NCBI RefSeq assembly: GCF_001571145.1
Contig: NZ_BCTF01000024.1
Span: forward strand, 1 to 64,000
Reading direction: 5' to 3'
DNA: 64,000 nucleotides
DNA from: Hydrogenophaga flava NBRC 102514
GTDB taxonomy: Bacteria > Pseudomonadota > Gammaproteobacteria > Burkholderiales > Burkholderiaceae_C
Shown: positions 37,888 to 48,405 of the stretch, one piece after another
How positions within the stretch are numbered: position 1 is the first letter of the stretch
How the letters are laid out: each line of letters opens with the position of its first letter
Translations under genes and position numbers: made by a program
The notes under the pieces: generated by a model
Database searches by the model: none
Told to the model about the DNA's origin: nothing
Seen by the model: only the letters and a program-made list of their open reading frames with translations

Positions 37888-39408
37888 ATGACCCCAACTT
37901 TTCAAACGGTCGGCATCGTGGGTGCCGGCGCCATGGGCCGCGGCATCGCGCAGATGGCGGCCCAGGCCGGCAGCGCAGTCATCTTGTTCGATCTGCAGCC
38001 CAATGCAGCCGAAGCTGCCCGACAGGCGCTGGCGGACACCTGGCAAAAACTGGTGGAAAAGAACAAGCTTGATGCCGCGCAGCGCACCGCCATGCTGGAT
38101 CGGCTCCGCTGTGCCGAAGCCCTCGCTTCGCTGGCCCCCTGCGACCTGGTCGTGGAAGCCGTCGTCGAGCGGCTGGAAGTCAAACAGAAGCTGTTTTCCG
38201 AACTGGAGTCCATCGTTTCCGAACAATCGGTGCTGGCAACCAACACCTCCTCGTTGTCAGTGACGGCCATCGGCGCGGCGCTTCAGCGCCCTCGACAGCT
38301 TGCCGGGTTCCACTTCTTCAACCCCGTGCCGCTGATGCGCGTGGTCGAAGTGATCGCCGGTCTCAAGACCGACCCGGAGGTGTGCGAGCGGCTGACCGCC
38401 TTTGCCCGCGAATTCGGGCATACCCCCGTATCGGCGCAAGACACCCCCGGCTTTATCGTCAACCACGCAGGCCGCGGCTACAGCACGGAAGCGCTGCGGG
38501 TGGCGAGCGAGCGGGTGGCCGAGTTCGCGACCATCGACCGCATCCTCAAAGACCAGATGGGCTTCCGGCTCGGTCCTTTCGAGCTGATGGATCTGACCGC
38601 CCTGGACGTCTCGCACCCGGTCATGGAGTCGATCCACCGCCAGTACTACGACGAACCGCGCTACCGCCCCAGCGTAATCACGGCACAACGACTCGCCGGC
38701 GGCGTGGTCGGCAAGAAGGTCGGTGACGGCTTCTATGCATACAAAGACGGCATAGCGCAGGTTCCTGCCGAGCCGCCGGTGCCCGAGGTCGGTGCCCTGC
38801 CGCCGGTCTGGGTTTCGCCCAAGGCCGCGCGTCGGGCCGAGATCTACCAGTTGCTCAAGAACCTGGGCGCGAACATCGAAACAGCCCAGGCACCATCGGC
38901 CAGCGCGCTGATCGTGGTGGCACCGCTCGGACTGGACGTGACCACCCTGGCCGCGGTCGAGCGGCTCGACCCCACCCGCACCGTTGGCATCGACATGATG
39001 CTGGAGGACGCCGCCACCAAGCGCCGCGTGCTGGCCACCAACCCGGCGACGCGACCCGACATGCGCGATGCAGCGTACGCCCTGTTCGCAAAGGACGGCA
39101 AGGCGGTGAGCGTGGTCAGGGACAGTGGCGGCTTCGTGACGCAGCGCGTCGTCGCCACCATCGTCAACATCGCGGCCGACATGTGCCAGCAGGGCATCTG
39201 CACACCCAAGGACCTGGAAGTGGCGGTGACACTGGGTCTGGGATACCCCATGGGTCCGCTGGCCATGGGCGACAAGGTCGGCCCCACCAATGTGCTGGAG
39301 ATCCTGTTCAACATGGGCACGGTCTACGGCGACCCGCGCTACCGCCCCTCGCCCTGGCTGCGCCGCCGCGGCGCCCTGGGCCTGAGCCTGATGCACGAAG
39401 AGGTCTGA
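37888..39408 (+). CDS. 3-hydroxyacyl-CoA dehydrogenase (PaaH-like)
   Basis: Oxidises 3-hydroxyacyl-CoA to 3-ketoacyl-CoA in fatty-acid or phenylacetate-type catabolism. The 506-residue protein has an NAD-binding motif VGIVGAGAMGRG (8-19), LVVEAVVERLEVK, FHFFNPVPLMRVVEV with the catalytic histidine, and a duplicated C-terminal domain ending VTLGLGYPMGPLAMGDKVG. Length and two C-terminal domains match the PaaH/PaaC type. It is the first gene of the cluster, two bases before the hydratase gene. Confidence 0.92.
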   Translation: MTPTFQTVGIVGAGAMGRGIAQMAAQAGSAVILFDLQPNAAEAARQALADTWQKLVEKNKLDAAQRTAMLDRLRCAEALASLAPCDLVVEAVVERLEVKQKLFSELESIVSEQSVLATNTSSLSVTAIGAALQRPRQLAGFHFFNPVPLMRVVEVIAGLKTDPEVCERLTAFAREFGHTPVSAQDTPGFIVNHAGRGYSTEALRVASERVAEFATIDRILKDQMGFRLGPFELMDLTALDVSHPVMESIHRQYYDEPRYRPSVITAQRLAGGVVGKKVGDGFYAYKDGIAQVPAEPPVPEVGALPPVWVSPKAARRAEIYQLLKNLGANIETAQAPSASALIVVAPLGLDVTTLAAVERLDPTRTVGIDMMLEDAATKRRVLATNPATRPDMRDAAYALFAKDGKAVSVVRDSGGFVTQRVVATIVNIAADMCQQGICTPKDLEVAVTLGLGYPMGPLAMGDKVGPTNVLEILFNMGTVYGDPRYRPSPWLRRRGALGLSLMHEEV

Positions 39409-39410
39409 GG

Positions 39411-40190
39411 ATGAGCGCCAGCCTCAAAAGCCACAGCCATGGCCAGACCATGGTGCTGACCATCAGCAACCCGGAACACCGCAATGCCCTGGGGCCGGAG
39501 ATCTATGCCGCGGGGGTCGAGGCGCTGAACGTGGCCGAGTCAAGCCCGGAGGTGCGTTCGGTGGTGATCACCGGCGAGGGGAGCCATTTCTGCGCGGGTG
39601 GCAACCTGCAGCGCCTGCTGTCCAACCGCCAGCAGCCGCCCGAGGTGCAGGCCCAGAGCATCGAAAGCCTGCACAACTGGATCGAAACCATCCGCGCGTT
39701 CCCCAAGCCGGTGATCGCCGCCGTGGAAGGCGCCTGTGCCGGTGCGGGCTTCTCGCTCGCGCTGGCCTGCGATTTGCTGGTGGCCGCACAGGACAGCGTC
39801 TTCGTAATGGCCTACAGCAATGTGGGCCTGTCCTCCGACGGCGGTGCCACCTGGAGTCTGGCGCGCGCCCTGCCCCGCGCCACGGCGATGCAGTTGCTGA
39901 TGTGCGGCGACCGCATCGACGCCGCCCGCCTGCAGATCCTGGGCGTGGTCAACCAGGTGTGTGCCAGCGGCGAGGCGATGGCCACCGCGCTGGCGCTGGC
40001 CGAGAAGCTCAACACCCGGGCACCCAATGCCATGGCCAGCATCAAGGAGCTGGTGAACGAGGCACAGACCGCGCCGCTGCACACCCAGCTGGCCGCCGAA
40101 CGCGACCACTTCGTGCGCAACCTCCATCACGCCAACGGCGGTGAAGGCATCTCGGCCTTTCTTGAGAAGCGCCGCCCCGGCTACCGCTAA
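39411..40190 (+). CDS. Enoyl-CoA hydratase/isomerase family protein
   Basis: Crotonase-fold enzyme of 259 residues. Oxyanion-hole segments are SHFCAGGNLQRL and EGACAGAGFSLALACDLLVAA; the catalytic region reads VGLSSDGGATWSLA. It resembles proteins annotated as the alternative-type oxepin-CoA hydrolase of phenylacetate catabolism, and pairs directly with the 3-hydroxyacyl-CoA dehydrogenase, which supports a beta-oxidation-like or phenylacetate-type step. Substrate is not settled. GAGG lies directly before the ATG. Confidence 0.85.
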   Translation: MSASLKSHSHGQTMVLTISNPEHRNALGPEIYAAGVEALNVAESSPEVRSVVITGEGSHFCAGGNLQRLLSNRQQPPEVQAQSIESLHNWIETIRAFPKPVIAAVEGACAGAGFSLALACDLLVAAQDSVFVMAYSNVGLSSDGGATWSLARALPRATAMQLLMCGDRIDAARLQILGVVNQVCASGEAMATALALAEKLNTRAPNAMASIKELVNEAQTAPLHTQLAAERDHFVRNLHHANGGEGISAFLEKRRPGYR

Positions 40191-40201
40191 TTAACAAGCC
40201 T

Positions 40202-40231
40202 GCCGTGCTGCGGTTTTGAAAGCGGCACGGC
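40202..40231. terminator. Stem-loop after the hydratase gene
   Basis: GCCGTGCTGC and GCGGCACGGC pair over ten bases (one G-U) around a ten-base loop, 12 bases after the stop. No T-run, so a partial terminator or RNA-stability hairpin is inferred. A second short stem (GCGGG/CCCGC) lies around 40239-40255. Confidence 0.45.
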
Positions 40232-40327
40232 GACACCTGCGGGACAGTCCCCCGCGCTATCCCTGATGCTTCCGGCGCGTCCCAGTGGTGACAATGGGAG
40301 CGCTCTCAGTCACTCAAAAGACATCCG

Positions 40328-41047
40328 ATGGACGAACCCATTCTGACAATGGAAGAACGCGAGGCGATCAACAACGGTCGCTGGTTCCAGAGTCTTTCCC
40401 CCTCCCTGCGTCACGACATTCTCCGATGCGCCTACGTCAAGCGATTCAAGGACGGCGACCTGATCGTCGCCCGCGGCGAACCGCCCACCGAGTGGACGGG
40501 GGTTGCCAAGGGCGCGGTGCGTGTCAGCTCGACCTCGCTTTCGGGCAAGCTGATCACGCTGACCTATGTGGAGCCCGGTGTGTGGTTCGGGGACGTGGCA
40601 TTTTTCGACGGGGACCGCCGCACGCACGACGCCTATGCGCATGGCCCGACCACGCTGTTGTGCGTGGCGCGCAACGATTTCCAGAAGATCCTCAGTGCCC
40701 ATGTCGAGCTTTACGAAGCGCTGATGCGCCTCCAGGCGCGGCGCATCCGCACGTTGTTCGGCCTGGTGGAAGACCTCAACACCCTGCCGCTGCGTGCGCG
40801 CCTTGCCAAGCAGCTGCTGCACCTGGTGCGCTCCTACGGCGTGCCCTGCCTGTCGGATGGCAACGAGATGCGCATCGGCCTGCAGCTGGCACAGGAAGAA
40901 CTGGCGCAACTGCTCGGCGCCTCGCGCCAGCGCGTCAACCAGGAACTCAAATCCATGGAGCGCGAAGAAGCGATCCGCATCGAGCAGGGAGGGCTGGTGG
41001 TGCGCAACCGCGACATGCTGATGCGCATCGCCGAAGCCGAGCACTGA
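40328..41047 (+). CDS. Crp/Fnr-family transcriptional regulator
   Basis: A 239-residue regulator with an N-terminal cyclic-nucleotide-binding-like domain (KDGDLIVARGEPPTEWTG, VEPGVWFGDVAFFDG) and a C-terminal Crp helix-turn-helix (EELAQLLGASRQRVNQELKSM). It lacks the N-terminal cysteine set of oxygen-sensing FNR, so it is not a canonical FNR. It lies between the hydratase/dehydrogenase pair and the kinase/acyl-CoA dehydrogenase pair, all on one strand, so it probably controls them; the effector is unknown. Confidence 0.88.
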   Translation: MDEPILTMEEREAINNGRWFQSLSPSLRHDILRCAYVKRFKDGDLIVARGEPPTEWTGVAKGAVRVSSTSLSGKLITLTYVEPGVWFGDVAFFDGDRRTHDAYAHGPTTLLCVARNDFQKILSAHVELYEALMRLQARRIRTLFGLVEDLNTLPLRARLAKQLLHLVRSYGVPCLSDGNEMRIGLQLAQEELAQLLGASRQRVNQELKSMEREEAIRIEQGGLVVRNRDMLMRIAEAEH

Positions 41048-41078
41048 CCGTTTTCCTGCCCTCACCGACCGTGACCGA

Positions 41079-42164
41079 ATGAACGACCTACAGAACTTCA
41101 CCGGCACACGGCCGGTGGCGGCCCAGCACGCTGTCGACACCGCCGCCCTCCAGGCCTGGCTCGAACGTCATGTCGAAGGCTTCAGCGGCCCCCTGAGCAT
41201 CGAGATGTTCAAGGGTGGCCAGTCCAACCCCACCTACAAACTCATCACGCCGGCGCGCGCCTACGTCATGCGCGCCAAGCCCGGTCCGGTGGCCAAGCTG
41301 CTGCCCTCTGCCCACGCCATCGAGCGCGAGTTCCGCGTGATGGGCGCGCTGCACGGCACCGGTGTGCCGGTGGCCCGCATGCACGCTCTGTGCGAGGACG
41401 AGTCGGTGATCGGCCGCGCTTTCTATGTAATGGAGTGCGTCGACGGCCGTGTGATGTGGGACCAGTCGCTGCCCGAGCTGACCAATGACCGGCGCGACGC
41501 CATCTACGACGAGATGAACCGCGTGATGGCCGCGCTGCACTCAGTGCGCCCAGCAGACATCGGTCTGGCCGACTACGGCAAGCCCGGCAACTACTTCGAA
41601 CGCCAGATCGGCCGCTGGAGCAAGCAGTATGTGGCGTCGATCACGCAGCCCATCCCCGAGATGGACCAGCTCATGGAATGGCTGCCCCGGAACATTCCGG
41701 CCATGGCGCGCGACGAATCGCTGGTGTCCATCGTGCACGGCGACTACCGGCTGGACAACCTGATGTTCCACCCCACCGAGCCGCGCGTGCTCGCGATCCT
41801 CGACTGGGAGCTGTCCACGCTGGGCCACCCGCTGGCCGACTTCAGCTACCACTGCATGGCCTGGCACATCCCGCCCGGCGCCTTCCGCGGCATCGGCGGC
41901 CTGGACGTGCAGGCGCTGGGCATTCCGACCGAGGCCGAGTACATCCGCCGTTACTGCGAGCGCACCGGCTTTGTCACACCCGAACAGCTCAAGGCCGACT
42001 GGAACTTCTACCTGGCCTACAACCTGTTCCGCCTCGCCGCCATCCTGCAAGGCATCGCAAAGCGCGTCGAGATGGGCACCGCCTCCAGCGCGCAGGCGGT
42101 GTCGTCCGCCGCCGGCGCGCGCCCGCTCGCCGAAATGGCCTGGCGCTTCGCGCAGCAGGCCTGA
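41079..42164 (+). CDS. APH-type phosphotransferase (ACAD10/11 kinase-domain-like)
   Basis: A 361-residue aminoglycoside-phosphotransferase-fold kinase. Catalytic [11 protein letters not shown] (H220, D222, N227) and metal-binding [12 protein letters not shown] (D242) are intact, and the early [12 protein letters not shown] loop matches the kinase domain fused to acyl-CoA dehydrogenase in ACAD10/ACAD11 and LvaA. In those systems the kinase phosphorylates the 4-hydroxyl of 4-hydroxyacyl-CoA. Here it is followed by a separate acyl-CoA dehydrogenase after 44 bases, which strongly suggests the same two-step chemistry. Antibiotic resistance is unlikely. Confidence 0.85.
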   Translation: MNDLQNFTGTRPVAAQHAVDTAALQAWLERHVEGFSGPLSIEMFKGGQSNPTYKLITPARAYVMRAKPGPVAKLLPSAHAIEREFRVMGALHGTGVPVARMHALCEDESVIGRAFYVMECVDGRVMWDQSLPELTNDRRDAIYDEMNRVMAALHSVRPADIGLADYGKPGNYFERQIGRWSKQYVASITQPIPEMDQLMEWLPRNIPAMARDESLVSIVHGDYRLDNLMFHPTEPRVLAILDWELSTLGHPLADFSYHCMAWHIPPGAFRGIGGLDVQALGIPTEAEYIRRYCERTGFVTPEQLKADWNFYLAYNLFRLAAILQGIAKRVEMGTASSAQAVSSAAGARPLAEMAWRFAQQA

Positions 42165-42208
42165 GCACCCCTTCCCCCAACGTCCAGACCACACACAAGG
42201 ACCACCCC

Positions 42209-43468
<1,260 letters not shown>

Positions 43469-43508
43469 TGCGCACCAACAAACCGCGCAGAGCCCCCTGG
43501 CGACAGGG

Positions 43509-43514
43509 TATACT
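43509..43514 (+). promoter_or_regulatory. Candidate -10 element for tRNA-Pro
   Basis: TATACT in GGGTATACTC lies 11 bases before the tRNA-Pro 5' end, a usual spacing for a -10 hexamer. The -35 match is weak. Confidence 0.45.
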
Positions 43515-43525
43515 CGCCGGCTTGT

Positions 43526-43602
43526 CGGAGCGTAGCGCAGCCTGGTAGCGCATCTGCTTTGGGAGCAGAGGGTCGCGAGTTCGAATCCCGCCGCTCCGAC
43601 CA
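43526..43602 (+). tRNA. tRNA-Pro (anticodon TGG)
   Basis: 77 nt; acceptor CGGAGCG pairs with CGCTCCG, anticodon loop TTTGGGA, T-loop TTCGAAT, and encoded CCA. The C1-G72 pair is the known bacterial tRNA-Pro identity feature. Confidence 0.97.
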
Positions 43603-43613
43603 TTCTTCAGGAC

Positions 43614-43642
43614 AAAAAAGGCCCACTGCGTGGGCCTTTTTT
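43614..43642 (+). terminator. Intrinsic terminator between the two tRNA genes
   Basis: AAAAAAGGCCCAC and GTGGGCCTTTTTT make a 13-bp stem with loop TGC and T-run. It ends just 18 bases before the next tRNA gene, which therefore needs its own promoter or readthrough. Confidence 0.93.
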
Positions 43643-43660
43643 GTATCCTGTCCGCACCGG

Positions 43661-43737
43661 CTGCCCGTAGCTCAACCGGATAGAGCAGCTGCCTTCTAAG
43701 CAGCAGGTCGGGGGTTCGAGTCCCTCCGGGCAGGCCA
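43661..43737 (+). tRNA. tRNA-Arg (anticodon TCT)
   Basis: 77 nt; acceptor CTGCCCG pairs with CGGGCAG, anticodon loop CTTCTAA, T-loop TTCGAGT, discriminator G and encoded CCA. It lies 18 bases after a strong terminator and 41 bases before selD. Confidence 0.96.
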
Positions 43738-43778
43738 GCGATTTCTCCCCAAGCCCCCTTCTGCGCGGCCACCGTCGC

Positions 43779-46064
43779 ATGCAATCACACGAACAACCTG
43801 TCCTGCGCGATCTGGTCCTCGTCGGTGGCGGCCACAGCCATGTGGTTGCGCTGCGCATGCTGGCCATGCGGCCCGAACCGGGCCTGCGCATCACCATGGT
43901 CTGCACCGACATCGACACGCCCTACTCCGGCATGTTGCCCGGCTACATCGCGGGCCACTACAGCTTCGACGAGGTCCACATCGACCTAGGCCGCCTGGCG
44001 GTGTTCGCCGGCGCGCGCTTCATCCACGGCGAGGTGACCGGGCTGGACCGCGCGAACCAGCGTGTGCTGCTCAAGGGACGGCCCTCCATTCCTTACGACC
44101 TGCTGTCCATCAACACCGGCTCCACGCCGAATGTGCGTCAGGTCGACGGCGCCCAGGCCCACGCGGTGCCGGTCAAGCCCATCGCCCACTTCAACCAGCG
44201 CTGGCTCGCCCTCCTGGAGCGCGTGCGCAGCCTGCGCGACCGCTTCACCGTGGCGGTGGTGGGCGGCGGCGCGGGCGGCGTGGAACTGGTGCTGTCCATG
44301 CAATACCGGCTGCGCCAGGAGCTGCAGGCCCTGGGCAAGAGCCCGGACCTGTTGCAGTTCGTGCTGCTCACCGCGGGCGACAGCCTCCTGCCCACCCACA
44401 ACCCCAGGGTCCGGGCGCGCTTTGCCCACGTGCTGAAGGAGCGGCGCGTGGCCGTGCACACGCGTGCCGAGGTGACGCAGGTTTCGCCCGGCTGCCTGAC
44501 CACGCAGGACGGACGCACCTTCGACGCCGACGAGACCATGTGGGTGACGCAGGCAGGCGGCCCGGCCTGGTTGCAGGGCACGGGTCTGGCGCTGGATGAA
44601 CACGGCTTCGTCTGCGTCAACGAATACCTGCAGACGCCGGACGACCCGAAGATCTTTGCGGCCGGCGACGTGGCGTCTTTCCTGCCACGCCCGCTGGAGA
44701 AGGCCGGCGTGTTCGCGGTGCGCATGGGCCCTGCACTGGCGCGCAACCTGCGCAACGCCCTGCGCGGTCAACCCCTGCAGCCCTACCGCCCGCAGAAACA
44801 CTGGCTGGCGCTGATCTCCACCGGCGCCCGCCACGCCGTAGCCTCGCGCGGCCCCATCGGCTTCGCGGGCGACTGGGTCTGGCGCTGGAAGGACCACATC
44901 GACCAGCGCTTCATGCGCAAGTTCACCGAGCTGCCCGCCATGGCGCCGGCCGCACTATCGCAGGCCGCGCGCGCCAGCGGCCTGGTGCTGAGTGCCGAAG
45001 AGTCGCGCCAGGCGATCTCGGCGATCGCCATGCGCTGCGGCGGCTGCGGCGCTAAGGTGGGGGCCAGCATCCTCAGCCGCGCTCTCGGCAACTTGCAGCC
45101 GGTGCAGCGCGACGACGTGCTGATCGGCCTGCACGCGCCGGACGACGCCGCCGTGGTGCGCGTGCCGCCGGGCATGGCGATGGTGCACACGGTGGACTTC
45201 TTCCGCAGCTTCATCGACGACCCCTACCTGTTCGGCCAGGTCGCGGCCAACCACGCGCTGGGCGACATCTTCGCCATGGGCGCCGAACCGCAGTCGGCCA
45301 CGGCCATCGCCACCGTGCCGCCCGGCCTGGAGGCCAAGGTCGAAGACCTGCTGTTGCAGATGATGACCGGCGCGGTCGAGGTGCTCAACGCGGCGGGCTG
45401 CTGCCTGGTCGGCGGGCACACCGGCGAAGGGCGCGAACTGGCGCTGGGCTTCGCCGTCAACGGCCTGATCGACGAGCGCATGACCGGCGTGATGCGCAAG
45501 GGCGGCATGCGGCCCGGCGACGTGCTGCTGCTGACCAAACCCATCGGCACCGGCACCCTGTTTGCGGCGCACGCACAGCACGCGGCCAAAGGCCGCTGGG
45601 TCGATGCGACGCTGCAGTCGATGGTGGTCTCCAACCAGGCCGGTGCCCGCATCCTGCGCGAACACGGCGCCACCGCCTGCACCGACCTCACCGGCTTCGG
45701 CCTGCTCGGCCACCTGGTCGAAATGACCCGCCCCTCGGGCATGGACGCCGAGCTGCAGCTGGGCGCCCTGCCCCTGCTCGACGGCGCGGTGGAGTGCGTC
45801 CAGGCCGGCATCGTCAGTTCGCTGCAGCCGGCCAACGTGCGCCTGCGCCGCGCACTGCGCAACGCCGAGGCCTTCGTGGACGACCCGCGCTACCCGCTAC
45901 TGTTCGACCCTCAGACGGCGGGCGGCCTGCTGGCCAGCGTACCGGCCGACCGTGCAGCCGACTGCGTCCGCGCGCTCCAGGCGGCGGGCTACCCGCACAC
46001 CGCAGCCATCGGCCGCGTCAGCGCTGCGAGCGACGCGCTCGAACCAGTGGTGCTGAGCGCCTGA
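43779..46064 (+). CDS. selD: Selenide, water dikinase fused to an NDH-2-like flavoprotein
   Basis: Makes selenophosphate from selenide and ATP, the selenium donor for selenocysteine or 2-selenouridine. The 761-residue protein is a fusion: residues about 1-400 resemble a type II NADH dehydrogenase-like FAD/NAD oxidoreductase (VLVGGGHSHVV, 13-23; VVGGGAGGVE, 160-169; IFAAGDVAS, 292-300), and residues about 405-761 are SelD, with GGCGAKVG where C423 and K426 match the catalytic Cys17 and Lys20 of E. coli SelD. The codon at 423 is an ordinary cysteine codon. The flavoprotein partner may supply reduced selenium; that is inference. No selA, selB or tRNA-Sec is in the window. Confidence 0.92.
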   Translation: MQSHEQPVLRDLVLVGGGHSHVVALRMLAMRPEPGLRITMVCTDIDTPYSGMLPGYIAGHYSFDEVHIDLGRLAVFAGARFIHGEVTGLDRANQRVLLKGRPSIPYDLLSINTGSTPNVRQVDGAQAHAVPVKPIAHFNQRWLALLERVRSLRDRFTVAVVGGGAGGVELVLSMQYRLRQELQALGKSPDLLQFVLLTAGDSLLPTHNPRVRARFAHVLKERRVAVHTRAEVTQVSPGCLTTQDGRTFDADETMWVTQAGGPAWLQGTGLALDEHGFVCVNEYLQTPDDPKIFAAGDVASFLPRPLEKAGVFAVRMGPALARNLRNALRGQPLQPYRPQKHWLALISTGARHAVASRGPIGFAGDWVWRWKDHIDQRFMRKFTELPAMAPAALSQAARASGLVLSAEESRQAISAIAMRCGGCGAKVGASILSRALGNLQPVQRDDVLIGLHAPDDAAVVRVPPGMAMVHTVDFFRSFIDDPYLFGQVAANHALGDIFAMGAEPQSATAIATVPPGLEAKVEDLLLQMMTGAVEVLNAAGCCLVGGHTGEGRELALGFAVNGLIDERMTGVMRKGGMRPGDVLLLTKPIGTGTLFAAHAQHAAKGRWVDATLQSMVVSNQAGARILREHGATACTDLTGFGLLGHLVEMTRPSGMDAELQLGALPLLDGAVECVQAGIVSSLQPANVRLRRALRNAEAFVDDPRYPLLFDPQTAGGLLASVPADRAADCVRALQAAGYPHTAAIGRVSAASDALEPVVLSA

Positions 46065-46088
46065 GTCCGCCTGGGCGTCGCGGTCCGC

Positions 46089-46736
46089 TCAGTCCGGCGG
46101 CACCTGCCACTGCTGAATATCGAACACCTGCCCGCCCGGCGGCACGTCGTCCGGATCATGCGTGACCAGCACGGTCGGGATGCGCTGGCGCTGGATCTGT
46201 TTGAACACGAAACCGCGGAACTGCGCGCGCAGCGCCGCGTCCAGCCGCGAGAAGGGCTCGTCCAGCAGCAGCGCGCGGGGTTCGGCCAGCAGCGCCCGCA
46301 TCAGGCTCACGCGCGCGCGCTGCCCGCCCGAGAGGGTGGCGGGGTCGCGGTCGTGAAAGCCCTCCAGACCGATGTCGCGCAGTGTCTGCGCCACCCGCTC
46401 GCGCCGGGCCGTGGCGCCGCGCACCGTGGCCGGCAATGCGAACGCGAGGTTCTGCCCCACGCTCAGGTGGGGAAACAGCAGGTCGTCCTGGAACAGGATG
46501 CCGATGCCGCGCGCCTCCACCGGCAGACCGTCGCGCCGCTGGCCGTCCAGCCACAGCTCGCCCTGCGCCTGGAACGCCGGGTCCAGATCGCCCACCAGCC
46601 AGTTGAGCAGGGTCGACTTGCCCGAGCCCGACGCTCCGGTGAGCGTGACGATGGCGCCCTGCCCGACCTGCAGGTCCAGACCCGCGATGAGCTGATGGCC
46701 GTCCTTGGCGATGGTCAGATGTCGAATCTCAAGCAT
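46089..46736 (-). CDS. YnjD-like ABC transporter ATP-binding protein
   Basis: A 215-residue ATPase subunit with Walker A GASGSGKST, Q-loop region ILFQDDLLFPHLS, signature LSGGQRARVSLMRAL, Walker B ALLLDEPFSRLD and H-loop VTHDP. It lies one base after the permease gene and belongs to a YnjBCD-type system, sometimes linked to thiamine-type ligands only by distant similarity; substrate unknown. Confidence 0.88.
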   Translation of the reverse strand: MLEIRHLTIAKDGHQLIAGLDLQVGQGAIVTLTGASGSGKSTLLNWLVGDLDPAFQAQGELWLDGQRRDGLPVEARGIGILFQDDLLFPHLSVGQNLAFALPATVRGATARRERVAQTLRDIGLEGFHDRDPATLSGGQRARVSLMRALLAEPRALLLDEPFSRLDAALRAQFRGFVFKQIQRQRIPTVLVTHDPDDVPPGGQVFDIQQWQVPPD

Positions 46737-46737
46737 T

Positions 46738-48405
46738 TCAGCGCAACCCTCGACGGTGTCGACCCGCCCATTGAGACAGCAGCGCCGCCAGCCCGAAGCC
46801 CAGCAGCGGCAGCACGATCTGCAGCAGCGCCTGCGCCGCCAGCGCGCGGCGGTTGCCGCCGGCGCTCAGCGCCACCGCTTCGGTGGTCACAGTAGCAAAG
46901 CGCCCGCCGCCGGCAAACAGCGTCGGCAGGTACTGCGCCACGCTGACCGAAAAACCGACCGCCAGCGCGGCCAGGATGGGTTTGAGCAGCATCGGCCACT
47001 TCACCCGCAGGCAGGCGCCGAGTGGGGAGTGGCCCAGCGCCTGCGCGGTGGACATCAGCCGCCGGTCGAATGCGCGGTAGGGCCCGATCAGGGTGAGCAC
47101 GATGTAGGGCAGCACCCACAGCAGGTGGCTCCACAGCAGGCCGCCCGTGGTGCCATCGGCCGGCACCCGCAGCAGCGCTGCGTACTGCGCCGCCACCAGG
47201 GGCAGCGAGGGAATGATCAGCGGCAGATACAGCACAGCGTTGTAGCGCTGCGGCCCCCACTCCAGCCAGACCAGCGCGGCCGGCAGGCACAGCAGGGTCG
47301 CCGCGGTCGCCAGCCACAGGGTGGTGCCGAACGGTGCCCAGTTGGCCTGCATCCAGGTCTGCAGCGACAACGCATCGGGCCACAGCGCCGGGAAAAACCA
47401 TGTGTCCGCCAGCGACCACAGCAGCAGCACCGCCACCACCGCATAGCCCACCAGAAACAGCGGCTGGTGCAGCCCCCAGCGGGACGGGTTGCTTGCGGGC
47501 TGGCGCACACCCGCAGGATAGGCCGCGCGCCGGACCATCCCATGCCATGTCCAGCGGGCGCCCGCTGTGATCAGCAGGAACACGCCCAGCAGCACCAGCG
47601 ATCCTGCCGCCCCCTGCGCCTGCAGGGCGGGGTCGGGATCGGTCAGCCACTGCCAGATCAGCACGGCCAGCGTGGGCGGCGTGCTCGGCCCCAGCACCAC
47701 GGCCATGTCCACCACCGACAGGCCGTAGGCCAGCACCGCGGCCAGCGGCCAGCCCAGGCGCGGCAGCAACTGGGGCCACAGCACGTGCCACCACACCTGG
47801 GCGCGGTTGTATCCCAGCGACCGCGCCACCACCATGTGGCGGTGCACCGCCTGCTCACCCAGCACCGCCGCCAGCACCCAGAGCAGGAACCAGCTCTCCT
47901 TAAGTCCCAGCGCCAGGGCCAGGCCCAGGCCGAAGGGGTCCTGCACGGTGGTCCAGGCCGGGGGGTCGATCCAGCCTGCCAGCGGTGCCACCGCACGCGC
48001 GAGCCAACCCGAGGGCGCGATCAGGAACAACAGGCCGACGGCAAAGGCTGCGTGCGGCACCGACAGCATCAGCGGCAGCCGGCGCTGCATCGTCAGCCAG
48101 CGCGGCCCCGGGTACAGCGCGGTCGCCAGCGTGGCCGCCAGGGCCATGCCCAGCACGCTGCCCAGCCCGGCCGACACCAGGGTGGTGCGCAGGGCTTGAG
48201 GCCATTGGACGTCGGACCACAGTGCCCGCCAGACCGACAGTTCCAGCGAGGGTGCCAGCGCCCAGTACAGGCCGGGCAGCACCGGCCCGAGGATCGCCAG
48301 CACCGGCAGGGCCGCCAGCCAGGTCCGCGCCTGGCGCCAGCGGTCTCCCAATGGCGCGGAAGGTGGGCTGCGCCGGCTCAGCGGGTCCCGTAGCGCTTGA
48401 GCCAC
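46738..48405 (-). CDS. YnjC-like ABC transporter permease (duplicated)
   Basis: A 555-residue membrane permease with about 12 hydrophobic segments in two halves, each with an EAA-like loop (ARSLGYNRAQVWWHVLWPQL; AQALGHSPLGACLRVKWPML). The start is a GTG at 48405, selected because GGAGAG is five bases upstream and because the binding-protein gene overlaps by 28 bases, an arrangement for coupling. A longer upstream frame lies inside the binding-protein gene in another phase and lacks coding sense. It is fed by the binding protein and the ATPase. Confidence 0.85.
   Translation of the reverse strand: MAQALRDPLSRRSPPSAPLGDRWRQARTWLAALPVLAILGPVLPGLYWALAPSLELSVWRALWSDVQWPQALRTTLVSAGLGSVLGMALAATLATALYPGPRWLTMQRRLPLMLSVPHAAFAVGLLFLIAPSGWLARAVAPLAGWIDPPAWTTVQDPFGLGLALALGLKESWFLLWVLAAVLGEQAVHRHMVVARSLGYNRAQVWWHVLWPQLLPRLGWPLAAVLAYGLSVVDMAVVLGPSTPPTLAVLIWQWLTDPDPALQAQGAAGSLVLLGVFLLITAGARWTWHGMVRRAAYPAGVRQPASNPSRWGLHQPLFLVGYAVVAVLLLWSLADTWFFPALWPDALSLQTWMQANWAPFGTTLWLATAATLLCLPAALVWLEWGPQRYNAVLYLPLIIPSLPLVAAQYAALLRVPADGTTGGLLWSHLLWVLPYIVLTLIGPYRAFDRRLMSTAQALGHSPLGACLRVKWPMLLKPILAALAVGFSVSVAQYLPTLFAGGGRFATVTTEAVALSAGGNRRALAAQALLQIVLPLLGFGLAALLSQWAGRHRRGLR

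Noticed and set aside
41079-42164. Aminoglycoside resistance kinase
   Set aside because: APH fold, but motifs and neighbours match the acyl-CoA-linked kinase of ACAD10/11 systems.
45037-45050. Possible selenocysteine codon in SelD
   Set aside because: The active-site codon is an ordinary cysteine codon (GGCGGCTGCGGC context), so no recoding is needed.
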